Below, in pieces: positions 13,191 to 24,345 of a stretch of DNA of 64,000 nucleotides. The notes under the pieces were generated by a model. That model worked only from the letters and a program-made list of their open reading frames with translations, had not been told where the DNA came from and did not search any database. This DNA comes from Solanum dulcamara. Lineage: Eukaryota; Streptophyta; Magnoliopsida; Solanales; Solanaceae. A program made the position numbers and the translations under genes. Each line of letters begins with the position of its first letter. Position 1 is the stretch's first letter. The DNA lies in NCBI RefSeq assembly GCF_947179165.1, contig NC_077239.1, positions 17,320,501 through 17,384,500 of the forward strand. The letters run 5' to 3'.

Positions 13191-13430
13191 GGGTTTTCAC
13201 CAACAGGTCTCTCTCATTTTTTTAATTTTCTAGTTCTTTACTGTGTTCGCTAGTGTTTTCATCAATAAGGCTCTCTCATTTTGTGCATCTCTCACTAATC
13301 ATCTCCTTACGGTCTCCACGAAAGTTTTCACCGCAAAGACTCTCTCATTATCCACTTTCTCTCAACTCAAATGATGTCTTAGGGTGTTCGTGAGGATTTT
13401 CACCAATAAAGCTTTCTCATTTTTCACTCC
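13191..13430. repeat. diverged tandem repeat, unit 62-72 bp, 3.5 copies
   Basis: Four blocks start near 13191, 13255, 13324 and 13396 with GTTTTCACCAATAA-like sequence followed by GGCTCTCTCATTTT. Spacing of 62, 69 and 72 bases and moderate divergence indicate an old tandem repeat, distinct from the other two arrays of E1. Confidence 0.7.
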
Positions 13431-13710
13431 TTAAGAAAGTGACATAATATTTTTCTTTATATGATAATCAACAATGAAAGCATGTTTGACTTGTCATTCT
13501 AAAAAATATTAATCAGAAGGTCTTTCTTTGGATTGTAATGTGACATTTGGACAAGGTTAGAGAAAAAAAAGGGCATGAAAGCTTAAAAATAACACTTATA
13601 ACAGGGTTAAAACTTACAACTTTTGAAATCAACTCTTTTTGCTAAAAATAAAAACTCTTTTTTTCCTCAGTTTTTGTGATGGAAAATTTCTAGATTTTTT
13701 CTTGATTGGA

Positions 13711-13776
13711 CCGAACCTTAGAATAAGGCTTCCTACGTATCTTGTCAAAACAAGAATCAAGTCGAACATAGTTCGG
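13711..13776 (-). other. structured motif, second copy
   Basis: Contains CCTACGTAT, an inner hairpin (CTTGT, loop CAAA, ACAAG at 13741-13754) and an outer stem CCGAAC (13711-13716) with GTTCGG (13771-13776). A related block sits beside the E1 primer site at 19491-19552. The function is unknown; an RNA structure in the element transcript is my inference. Confidence 0.5.
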
Positions 13777-14823
13777 GCGAGATTATTCTCTTGTGGTTGT
13801 TGATTTTTTTTCACTCTTAATTTCTCTTCTTTTTTTTCCTTTTTTTGTTCTCTCTGTGTTTTTTTACTTTCTCTTTTGTTTCTTTAGACTCTATTCTGAT
13901 TCCAAAAGAGGGATATGAAAGAAAAAAATAAAAATAATAATACTTAAGTCTCAAAAGGATTAGCAAAGGATATTGAGTATATGGGTAGAAGAATAAAATG
14001 CATTTGTCATATCAATCTTCAAGAATGTCAAGTACAAAACAAGCACTTGGTAATAAGAAGTGAAAATCATACAATATCTCTTTACAACATTTGAATTGAT
14101 GAATATGTCTGTCACTTGACTAAGATGCCTGTCATATATAAAGCTCCTTTTGTGAAATGCTTTCTCTATAAAGGATGCCCTCTTCTTGTTATATGTTCGT
14201 GGCATTCTCACAATTCCCAAAGGGACTACTTTAGTTTCATTCAAGCTAGACTTCAATTGATCCCTCACCTATTTTCTCTAATATTTTTTCTTGCATATTC
14301 ATTTTGATTAGTGCATTTGATCCTCGACCTTGGTAAACTTTTAAGATCCGACCAAATATTCCACATACATATCATGTTACTAAAGTTAGCATGGAAAGAA
14401 TTATATACAAGAAAAACTAAACTCAACAAATAAAATTGACGTAAAAATAAAAAATTGTATTTAATTAATTAAAAAGATAAAAGGATTTGACGGTAAGTAA
14501 ACCTAACTAAAGGTTATAATCCCGTAATAATTCAAATAACAAAAAAATTACGAAAAAACCAAACTAACCAGAAAAGTACAAAATTAAAGGAAAAAAATTT
14601 AACTTATCAAAACAAACATAATAAAATCTGGCTTGTAATCCTTAAATAACCAAAATAACAAAAATGATGACAAACTATACTATCAAGACTTCTTCCTCGT
14701 AAGGATAGAGATATATTTTCAATGTCTGAACTTATAGGCTAGCCACTGAGTTTTGCATCCATAGAGTCATGAGTTAGCAAGGGATTGTTAACAACATTTG
14801 GATCACCACTCTCCTGCACCGTG

Positions 14824-17800
14824 ATTATTTTTCTTGGACCATATCTTCTATTACCTTCTTTGGTGTCCAACAATCTTCTTTGTTATGTCCCTGAACATTA
14901 TAATGATATTCACATCGGGCAGTGGAAACAAAAGCCCCTGAATTTGGATTAATACGATTTGGAGAAATTGGTGTGATCATGTCACACTGCATCAATTTAT
15001 GAAATAAACTTGTGTACGACTCTCCAAGTGGAGTGAATACATCATTTCATCTCCTATTTCCATCAAATTCTGCCTTGGACGAGGATTAAAGGGTGGACGA
15101 AAATTCTGAAGAGAAAGACGTGAGTTTTGATGTGCTAGCGCTCGCCATTGGAGATAGTTTGGTGGAAGTGCATATGGTTGTGCACTATAGACTGCATATT
15201 GAGGTGGGAAAATAGAGTATTGTTCTTGCATAGGGTGATAGTGATGGAATTGAGATGGTGCATATTGATAAAGTGGACCCCTTGAACTCTTTTGTGTACT
15301 TGACATAACAGTTGCTACATCCTCCTTCATTTTCTTTCCCTCAAAACTATGCGATCCATTTTTAATCACTTGTATCGTGGATTTCAAAGAGGCTTGGCTT
15401 ATAATTTTTCCAGACTTAATGCTATTTTCCACCATTTCCCCAATCATAATAACTTCTGTGAATGTTTTTCCAACAACGGAAAGCAAATAATGAAAGTAGT
15501 CAGGTTCTTGCGCTTGAAGAAAAACATCAATCATTTCTGACTCCTTCATTGGTGGCTTAACCCTAGCAACCTGCTCCCTCCACCTAATAGCATATTCACA
15601 AAAATTTCAGTGGTCTTTTTTTCTCATATTGGCAAGTGAAGTACGGTCTGGCACAATGTCAATATTATACTAGAACTATTGAACAAAACATTAAGCTAAA
15701 TCATCCCATGTATGCCAGTTAGAAATATCTTGATCTATGAACCGTTCTGAGGCAATTCCAACTAGGCTTTTTCTGAAATAAGTCATGAGTAGTTCCTCTT
15801 TGCCCTCAGCCCCTCTTAATTGATTGCAATATCTCTTCAAATGAGCTATAGGATCCCCATGACCATCATATTTCTCAAATTTTGGAGTCTTAAAATCGAT
15901 TGGTAAATGTCACGACCCAAGCCTAGGGTCTAGACGTGAAACGACGAATAAGATACCCTGAGGTACCTCAGCCAAGCCTCTTAGCATTCATTAAGCATTT
16001 TATTGGTAATGATAAACAAATCAAGTGGAAAACAAAAGGGATGTAGGGACTAAGGGGTTTCACATTTATTAAGAGTCAAAGACAACATAACATCTTTTTC
16101 TATGTCCAACCATACCTTCTACATTAAAAACTTGGCGGGGGCTAGAACATGTCCCTAGCTCACCCTCAAAATAAGTGTCAAGAAATGCCTTAATAAAAGT
16201 CTTAAGTTACTACATAACATAAGCTTAGAATAAAAAAGATGTTATTTTCGAAATATGGGAACTCACCACAAGCAATCTTCAAACTAATCCGAGCTAGCCA
16301 CTTGGAGGAGGTCGAGGAGCGATGTTGGTTCCTATATGGTGATATCATGTAGGCAAAAGTATATGTTAGTACTTTGAATGTACTAAGTATGTGAGTATTC
16401 TATGAAATGAAGAACATAAGAGAGACATGAGTAAGCAATATGCATAAGCTAATGCATGCATTAGACATCATCATGTGAAGCCTTAAAACATTTATTTTGT
16501 GGGGAAATGATCATAACCGACATTTAAGACCATGCGATCTATTACATGGAATTCAACATAACCCCCTACGTTGGCACGGGGAGACTACTTGCCGGGTAGA
16601 ACTCCATCAACTTTGATCATTTATTTAACTTTGACTTTAAGGGCTAATTGTAGATCCAGTAGCCTAAATAGCCTACAAGGGCTCTTATGTTGACGCATTG
16701 TTAATGCAACATGAGACTTTACTTAAGAACCCCTTAGGTCGAGTCTCCATCTACATACTACATTCGGTGCTAGGTCAATCCCATGGACTAACAATTATAT
16801 ATCATAATAACATAAGCATCGTATAACTTTAGACATCAAATCATCATCGGTGGAATAACTCATTAAAATATTTCATTTGATTCAATTATGTGAGAATTGT
16901 CCTTTCACATTGAATCCTTTCTTTGGCTAAAAGCCATTTCATCATCATTCAATTGTTTCACAAGACTCTCTTAAACATAGGTATTTATTTCATAAACTTT
17001 CATTTGGAGTCAAAACTTTCAATTCAACATAAGAAGACTAGGTGGGTTCATTTCGTATAACTTTCAAACACATTTAATGCATGAGAGTGATGGAAATGCA
17101 TCATATGAAATATCTTAAAATAACCCACCATATACACTTTAAAACTACCTTTAAAAGCCTTCATATAAGAACCTTGATAAACCATCCATTTTATATAAAT
17201 AAGAATCAACATAAGTCAATATAGGTAAATAAACTTCAAATATTCAAGAATCTATGCATTTGAAATCGTAGTTTGCAAATCCATAAAAAATCTCATCACT
17301 TGAAATTGAGAGTCAATATACATATATATCAATAGGAGTAAATAAACTTAAAATATACCATAATCTATGCATTTGGAACCATCATGTAAAAGCCCATAGG
17401 ATTTCATCATTTAAAATTTAAATACTACGTTGAGAAAACATTTGGGCTCCATGGGTGGAAGAACCCATGGATGAAAACCCATATACCGTATTGAGGAACT
17501 TGAAGAGGAATTGGAGAAGTCTTGATGTTAGGCCTTTAATTGGGAAGCTTGAATCCTTGAGTTTGAGAGAAAATGTGTTGGAGATGATTTGAGAGAGAAG
17601 AGGATGAAGTTTATAGTTTTGGGGAGTTGAAAGACTGCAAAATTGACCCCAAAATGCATCTAAGTTCGTATATATTTATTTAGGTAATTGTCCAAGATGC
17701 CCTTCATAAAATAAATCTAGAAAACAAGCTCAAAACCTTGCAAGCGCGATAGTGGCGCGCCGCGGCAAAGGACAAACTACTACAGCTAGTTTTGAGCGCT

Positions 17801-18823
17801 CTGCTGGCGTGCCGCACCAAGCCCATAAACTGCTGCAGCGGTAGTCTTTGGTAAAATGATCATAACTTTTGACTATGAACTCAGAATAAGGAGACTTGGT
17901 GATGTTGGAAAGAGGACTCAAAGACCTTTAATTTGATAGGTCATGAAACACCTAATTTATTATATAATAGGAGATATGGGCGTTTGAAGTTGACCCTATT
18001 CCGAACTCATATGAAAACTTAGCTAATGGAAATTCTTTAGACTTGGCTTGGTGTTAGAGATCACTTATGACCCTAAAACACATCTAATACACTTCAAATA
18101 CTTAGGAATGTATCCTAACTCATATGTAAAATTAGAATTCGATGATTTCAAGCCTATATGCCTTTGAAGAATGATGCGGGTCTTGGCATAGAAATTTTTG
18201 AGGTATTTCAGTAAATGAACACAAGGAAACATGCACAAATCACTAAATGAGATACGTTTGTGACCTCCCAATCCTTGCATATCTCTCACACTCTGCTCCA
18301 AACTTTTCATATTTCTTTTCATCTCCTCGTGTTCCTCGCTCTTAGCAGCTTTCTCAATCTCTATAGTAGAACAATCATGATGAACATTGGATTGAAGATC
18401 ATTATTATATTTTTTTATCAACGATGGTTGAGAAACTACATTACTCTACTCAGTGGGCATAAAAAGTGGATTACTTATTAGGGGTGCATTTTTAGGGCAC
18501 AATATGGAGGTTACCGCAATATGGGATACACTAATGAATGGGCTAAAACCAGGTGGATAAAACGGATCACTTGTCGAGACTTGAATGGGAGCCAACATAG
18601 TTACATTAGAAAATTTAGAATTTGAAGAAGGTGGAGTTTGTCCATTCATACGGGCTTGATACATTTCAGTCATTTGTTGTTTCACCATCCTTACTTCCTC
18701 CCCTAATGCTAATTCATGTTGAGCAAACTCGTTTCGAACTTCTTCGTTATCTGACTCTGATTCATCTTTGCAAGGCATTTTTCCTTTTTTCTTTGACCTT
18801 GTATTGTATGAGTGAGATGACAT
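14824..18823 (-). pseudogene. gag of E1 (Tat/Ogre-like), interrupted by solo LTR
   Basis: Reading starts at the ATG at 18823 (MSSHSYNTRSKKKGK), after a leader of about 0.74 kb. The first segment (18823-18211) holds a charged coiled-coil-like stretch (EEHEEMKRNMKSLEQSVRDM) and SFSDLCMFP. After the solo LTR at 15908-18210 the frame goes on with the capsid core (PKFEKYDGHGDP, RYCNQLRGA, FLQAQEPDYF, GEMVENSIKSGKI), features I associate with Tat/Ogre Gag. A C-X2-H-X5-H-X4-C knuckle lies at 14870-14914, in another frame after a shift near 15000. Breaks: TAG near 18446, stops around 15600-15680, that frameshift, and the LTR insertion. No protease follows. It is a dead gene; when intact it would have formed the particle shell and bound RNA. 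Confidence 0.8.
15908..18210 (-). mobile_element. solo LTR inserted in E1 gag
   Basis: Starts TGTCACGACCCAAGCC, ends GAGGTATTTCA, 2303 bp, flanked by perfect GTAAA duplications (15903-15907 and 18211-18215). Its left end resembles the E3 LTR but the body and right end differ, so it is a related subfamily. It includes a CpG-rich block (17740-17850). It splits a Gag codon series cleanly: the reading frame on both sides joins if one GTAAA copy is removed. Confidence 0.9.
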
Positions 18824-19564
18824 TTTAACCACAAACCAACCAACCACCTTTCAAGTTAGTGCATGAACAATGAAACTTGTTAGGATTAGACATTCTTCAG
18901 TTATAACCACATGTTGCACTTTATGTATACAAATGTCTTTTTATTTATAGAATGAGCTTAGACAACCAGATGTTTAATCTCGACTTGCTCAAATGCATCC
19001 ATTTTTTTTATTTATTTAATTTTAAAAAAATTAATTTGAAAATGCATTGACCGGACTTGCTTGGGATTGCCAACGTATTCATGCTTAAGAACATGAATAA
19101 GATCTTTGCGTAGTTCGATAATTTCAAAATAAAGTAACCAACACAACTCTTTTTTTTCTTTTTGAACTTTGAAAGAAAAGTAATTATGAAATACTATAAA
19201 AAATAATCTTTTATTTTAAGGATAAGTAAGAATTTTTTTTAATTAATTTTTTTTTTGAGTTTGAACTTACAAGAAAAAAAAACTACACATAGTAGTTAGT
19301 TTTTTTTGTTTCAAGTGTGCTTTAAAAGAGTGTTGGGTACAAAATAATTTTTTTCTTTTTAAAAAAAAATTGAAAAATGACAGACAAAACTTTCTGTTTT
19401 TTTTAAAAAAATTGGAATAATGAATAACTTTTTTTATGATTATAAATTTTTGAATAAGGACCAAAACTAAAAGTTTAAATAAGGATCACCGAACCCGAGG
19501 AGAATTGCCTACGTATCTCATCGAGATCAGAATCAGGTGTGATTCACGCTCGAATTATGGTTAT
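18824..19564 (-). other. E1 5' leader
   Basis: About 740 bases between primer site and gag start. Mostly A/T homopolymer-rich (19140-19460). Next to the primer site it holds the structured motif at 19491-19552. No coding frame recognised. Confidence 0.6.
19491..19552 (-). other. structured motif beside E1 primer site, first copy
   Basis: Contains CCTACGTATC, an inner hairpin ATCTC/ATC/GAGAT (19515-19527) and a weak outer pairing CGAG (19496-19499) with CTCG (19549-19552). The sequence around CCTACGTAT and AGAATCA is shared with 13711-13776, but the hairpin arms differ. Confidence 0.5.
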
Positions 19565-19581
19565 TCCCCAACGGAGTCGCC
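19565..19581 (-). other. E1 primer-binding site, split by E2
   Basis: On the - strand the site reads TGGCGACTCCGTTGGGGA. Its first base is at 38607, beside the E1 5' LTR, and the remaining 17 are here. E2 lies between them. The TGGCGACTCC start is the tRNA-Arg-like type used by Tat-lineage elements. Confidence 0.75.
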
Positions 19582-22396
19582 TGTCACGCCTCGGGAGGGT
19601 ACCCTAGACGTAACTGGCACTCAGAAACCATTTCTGGCTCCCCAGCGAACCACATAGCCTGATCACACATCCGTTCATTCATTCATTCAGTAGAAAGTTT
19701 AAAAATAAAGAATAATTTAGCGGGCAACTCAAATCACCCATCCAACTCGAAGAATAAAGGCCATGGGCCAACAGATCAACTAAAATATTTGTCATTAAAA
19801 ATAGTTTGATAAGAATAACTCAAGGATAGAAATACTAAATCGACTCATTACTATCTAGTCTATGAAGCCTCTATCACTACTATCTAATTGGTGCCAATGA
19901 CATGTTCATGGCTACCTCAAATTAAAATACAAAGGGCTAACTCGACGCAAGAATACATAAACGGTGTCCTCCAAATGTAGAATCCATTCAATTGGGAGTT
20001 TCTCTAACCGACAACCATCACCATATGAGCGAGTGATAGTACAACAAGCCGACGTTGTTGTCGCGTCCGTTCATACCTTGCTAGGGTATGAATGCATCAA
20101 CCAATCATGGATCCAATCCAACCGAGTCCTATAATGTCAGGAAAAATATTTTGGGGAAGCATCCGACTTTAACGGTTCAATCCCCTCCTACGTTTGGCGA
20201 CGTAGTTATTGGGTTTGAGTATGGACTTTACTCTTACCCAATTTGGTGCTCGATACTCCTCCCAAGATTCAATATGCTCATATCTATCAAGTGAGTAAAA
20301 TACTCAAAATACTCATTTAGTCTCATTGGACTCTTTCAAATCAACTCATTTAGTCTCATTGGACTCTTTTCAAAACTCAAATCAAATCTGGCCTCATTGG
20401 ACCTTCTTTCAAATCGACTCATCTCAAACCATCAAACTCTTCTCTTTAAATTGATACCATCTCAACTCAATGGATGTAGAAAATATTATATGCATTTAAA
20501 ATATAATTCCAACTCCTCAACTCTACCTCAAAATAGACATTTTTATGTAAAAATGTTCAACTCATTTATACTCAAAATACTCATGTTCAAGATAATTAAA
20601 AGACTTTTCAAACTCAACTCATGCTTAAACTCTTTTAAAATCATAGATGAAACTAATAATTCTTTAGACTCAAAATAGTGTGTAAATAGTTTATGCAAAA
20701 AGGTTCACAAATAATTTATTTAAAGCTACTCCTCAAAAGATTATTTATTTTCAAAATATTCCTAAAACTCCAATCAACTCAAATTATGCACATCACATAC
20801 CACAAAATCGCATTAGACTCCAATCCACTTCATCACACAACATCCTCATCAACATAACCTCTCCATTCACATCATCGTCAAATACCATTATTCACATCGT
20901 CATCAAACATCATCATCATCATCAAACATTATCATCACATCATTGTTAAATATCATCATTACATCAATCGTTAAACATCTACTCCAAAATCCTTATTTTA
21001 GTCCTATGTTCAATTTATGGAAGCAAAAGGACATTCTTAACTATCCGATTCATTCTTTTCATTCCAATCAATACAAATATACACAAAACCATCCATCTCA
21101 ACTCAAGACAAATTATGACCAAAGAAATCTTATCTTGGGTTCATGTGAATGAAACATGAACCCATACTCTCAACAAAACTCAAACAAGAATATCGTCAAT
21201 ACCTATAAATCTATATACAAAGATACATTTGTAGTTAATAATATGAAAAATAACTATTTAGTAACTCAAGTCATTAAAATCATCAATCAACCATTTGTAT
21301 CTAAAAACATTCCATAGTTTAGGGAAAACTTTCAAGAAAACCTTTCTAAAAGGTGCAACTCTTTCACAACTCCTAACCCACACATCTATGGGCATATGGA
21401 AGAACTCAATCCATATTTTAGGTTAGCCTTACATACCTTGTTTGAAGACTTTGAAGAAACCTTGATGTTAGGTCTTCAATGGAAGGCTTGAATTCTTGAA
21501 GCTCTTGAAACTCTTCTTGTTGGAAATGGAGAAGAAGAAGAAGAAGAGAGAGAGAGAGAAGCTCCTAGGGCTTTTAGAGAGAGAGTGAGGCTGTAAAATG
21601 TGTTCCTAAAAGACCAAGGGTAATACATATATAATTTGGGTAAGTTCTCAAATTGCCCCTCCTCAAAAGTTCTAAAAATAGGCTAAAATGCTCCTAGCGC
21701 GATAGTGGCGCATCGCGCCATTGCAGCGCCAGGCTAATTTTGCCTAAAAACCTGCACACCTCGTAGTGGCGCGCTGCGCCAGAGACCAAACTATTGAGGC
21801 ATATTTCTGGCGTGATAGTGGCGCGTCGTGCCCTTACAGCACCAAGGCCATTATTCCTGGGTCCTGGAAATTTGGCTTGAAAAACCCTGCACACCTTTTA
21901 GTGGCGCGCCGCGCCAGAGCCAAAACTACTGAGGCATGTTTCTAGCATGATAGTGGTGTATCACGCTACTGCAGCGCCAAGCCCAGTTTTCCAGCAATTG
22001 CAACCCAGGCCTAAAACTCTGTTGTGCTAGTTCATCTTAGGATAGTCATATCTTTCGACTCCGAACTCCAAAAATTACATTCTTAGTGGCGTTGGAAAGA
22101 AGACTCGATGAACTTTAATTTGATAGGTCGTGGGCCACCCTGATTGTCGTCTTTCAAAAGATAGGGTCGTTAGAAGTCAATCCCTTTTACGAACTCATCC
22201 TAAAGCTTAGCCACGATGGATCTTTTGGACTTAGCTTCGTCCTAGGGGTCCTTCATGACCTCATATCACCTCTAACGCTGCTCAATTTCTCAAAGACTCA
22301 TCTTACTCATGCAATTGCTTTACAATACTTGAGTTCGACCTTACACGTGTACAAAAAAGGTCTGAACCTTAGGGAAAAATTTTGAGGGGTGTTACA
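19582..22396 (-). mobile_element. E2 3' LTR (left copy)
   Basis: TGTCACGCCTCGGGAGGG to GGGTGTTACA, 2815 bp. It lacks about 0.6 kb present in the right LTR (35562-36172). I counted 7 differences in about 520 bases (20160-20680 versus 36350-36880), but many more in the CpG-rich block at 21690-21980, as expected for deamination of methylated cytosine. Confidence 0.9.
21690..21985 (-). repeat. CpG-rich repeat block in E2 left LTR
   Basis: Three modules of roughly 115-135 bp, each with GCGATAGTGGCGC, a GC-rich inverted repeat and GCAGCGCCA, separated by AT-richer spacers. The surroundings are strongly AT-rich. The block begins about 400 bases inside the start of the LTR in the element's own direction, that is in U3. 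Confidence 0.75.
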
Positions 22397-24345
22397 TTAT
22401 CTCCCCCTTGGGATCATTCGTCCTCAAATGATGAGTAAACCAATGGTGGAATCGAGGCACGAATAAAAATCAAAACTCAATCGAATCAACCAATCAAGCA
22501 ATTTAGACAATTGGCTATTCAAACTCAAGAATAGACAAATCATTTCAACTCAGGAATAGGGACATCACCTTCATCATTCTCATCATTTGGCACGAATAGA
22601 ACATCGAACCTCCATCAACCGAATCATTCAAACATCTACATATTCAACCGTCGAATTCCAATTCACGAGCGATATTTCCAATCTTCTTCACCATTTCATG
22701 AGGTCAATATATTGGTGTCCAAACTTCCTCTCCTTTCCAAGCCTCATAACACCCTTCACGTACCTCCAATATTCTCCCCAGATGCTATCATTAGTCTACT
22801 ACCATCACTCTCACGGTGACAACCATACACTCAAGCTTATCACTCTAACTATCTCACTCATATCTAAGAGTTCTCGAGCTTACTTTAACACTTATACCCT
22901 CATCATCGTATGAGCTCTTTCCCAGAGACACACTAACATACTCTTACCTATCTATTGCTCATCACAAGGTCTCATCTCACTCCTCCTCCATACATTTATC
23001 CTCAACAAGAAAAGTACAACACAACTATCACAATCAAGCAAAACTTACTCTTCCCCATCTACTCTCACTCAACTCCGCCTACTATCATCTTGGTCAACTC
23101 ATCACTATCGAAAGCTCAAGACTTACATTGGTTCATTACCCTATCATCTCCCCCTTAGCTGAAAGGCATCAAATAATGCTACTAACTAGTCACCCAAAGC
23201 AACTCATAAAATTAGAGCCTCATTCAAATCTATACTATTTCATATACATATCTTAAGCCTCTTCTTACTAAATGACTTAGCCTTAACTCACTACTTACAT
23301 TTGAGGGTCATATACCCCTCCTTCCACGACACGTACTCCTCACAAGTTAATAACTTAATCTCTTGCATATGTCAAGTCAAGCCTACTAAATAAAATCTTA
23401 AAAATAGAACTATCACAATCATTTATTACATCTCATTACTCACCCTTCCACGACACGTACTCCTCACAAATTAGAGGCATGTTTCTGGCACAATAGTGGT
23501 GCATCACGCCACTGCAGCGCCAAGCCCAGTTTTCCAGCAATTGCAACCCAGGCCTAAAACTCTGTTGTGCTAGTTCATCTTAGGATCGTCATATCTTTCG
23601 ACTCCGAACTCCAAAAATTACATTCTTAGTGGCGTTGGATAGAAGACTCGACGAACTTTAATTTGATAGGTCGTGGGCCACCCTGATTGTCGTCTTTCAA
23701 AAGATAGGGTCGTTAGAAGTCAATCCCTTTTACGAACTCATCCTAAAGCTTAGCCACGATGGATCTTTTGGACTTAGCTTCGTCCTAGGGGTCCTTCATG
23801 ACCTCATATCACCTCTAACGCTGCTCAATTTCTCAAAGACTCATCTTACTCATGCAATTGCTTTACAATACTTGAGTTCGACCTTACACGTGTACAAAAA
23901 AGGTCCAAATCTTAGGGAAAAATTTTGAGGGGTGTTACATTATCTCCCCCTTGGGATCATTCGTCCTCAAATGATGAGTAAACCAATGGTGGAATCGAGG
24001 CACGAATAAAAATCAAAACTCAATCGAATCAACCAATCAAGCAATTTAGACAATTGGCTATTCAAACTCAAGAATAGACAAATCATTTCAACTCAGAAAT
24101 AGGGACATCACCTTCATCATTCTCATCATTTGGCACGAATAGAACATCGAACCTCCATCAACCGAATCATTCAAACATCTACATATTCAACCGTCAAATT
24201 CCAATTCACGAGCGATATTTCCAATCCTCTTCACCATTTCATGAGGTCAATATATCGGTGTCCAAACTTCCTCTTCTTTCCAAGCCTCATAACACCCTTC
24301 ACGTACCTCCAATCTTCTCCCCAGATGCTATCATTAGTCTACTAC
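21931..24345 (-). repeat. 1,543-bp tandem duplication across E2 LTR/interior junction
   Basis: Sequence from 21931 (last 466 bases of the LTR plus the start of the interior) recurs from 23474 at a constant offset of 1543, including the GGGGTGTTACA LTR edge at 22396 and 23939. The second copy continues past E3 at 33976 to about 34623. The result is an LTR-interior-partial LTR-interior-LTR order. E3 inserted in the second copy at ACTAC, whose unoccupied twin is at 22798. Confidence 0.9.
22397..22420 (-). other. E2 polypurine tract
   Basis: TTATCTCCCCCTTGGGATC on the + strand, i.e. a purine run on the - strand, directly abutting the 3' LTR. Nearly the same sequence sits at this position in E3 (26670) and E4 (54710). 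It would prime plus-strand DNA synthesis. Confidence 0.75.

Larger units (their letters stand above)
12396..14820. other. E1 non-coding segment downstream of gag
   Basis: Between gag and the tandem arrays, where an autonomous element would carry pol, I find no protease, reverse transcriptase or integrase motif in any frame. A - strand frame of 102 codons (13960-14268) is unrecognised and probably chance. The segment includes the 13191-13430 repeat and the 13711-13776 structured motif. Confidence 0.6.

Noticed and set aside
13960..14268. 102-codon - strand frame downstream of E1 gag
   Set aside because: No known motif and not in the place or style of protease or reverse transcriptase; reported only as unrecognised.
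20088..20294. 68-codon frame repeated at 36281-36487
   Set aside because: Part of the two E2 LTRs; no recognisable domain, and the differences between copies are not biased to silent sites in what I compared.
21690..21985. GC-rich block as a host gene CpG island or promoter
   Set aside because: It recurs in the other LTRs of the family and sits inside a defined LTR, so it is part of the element.
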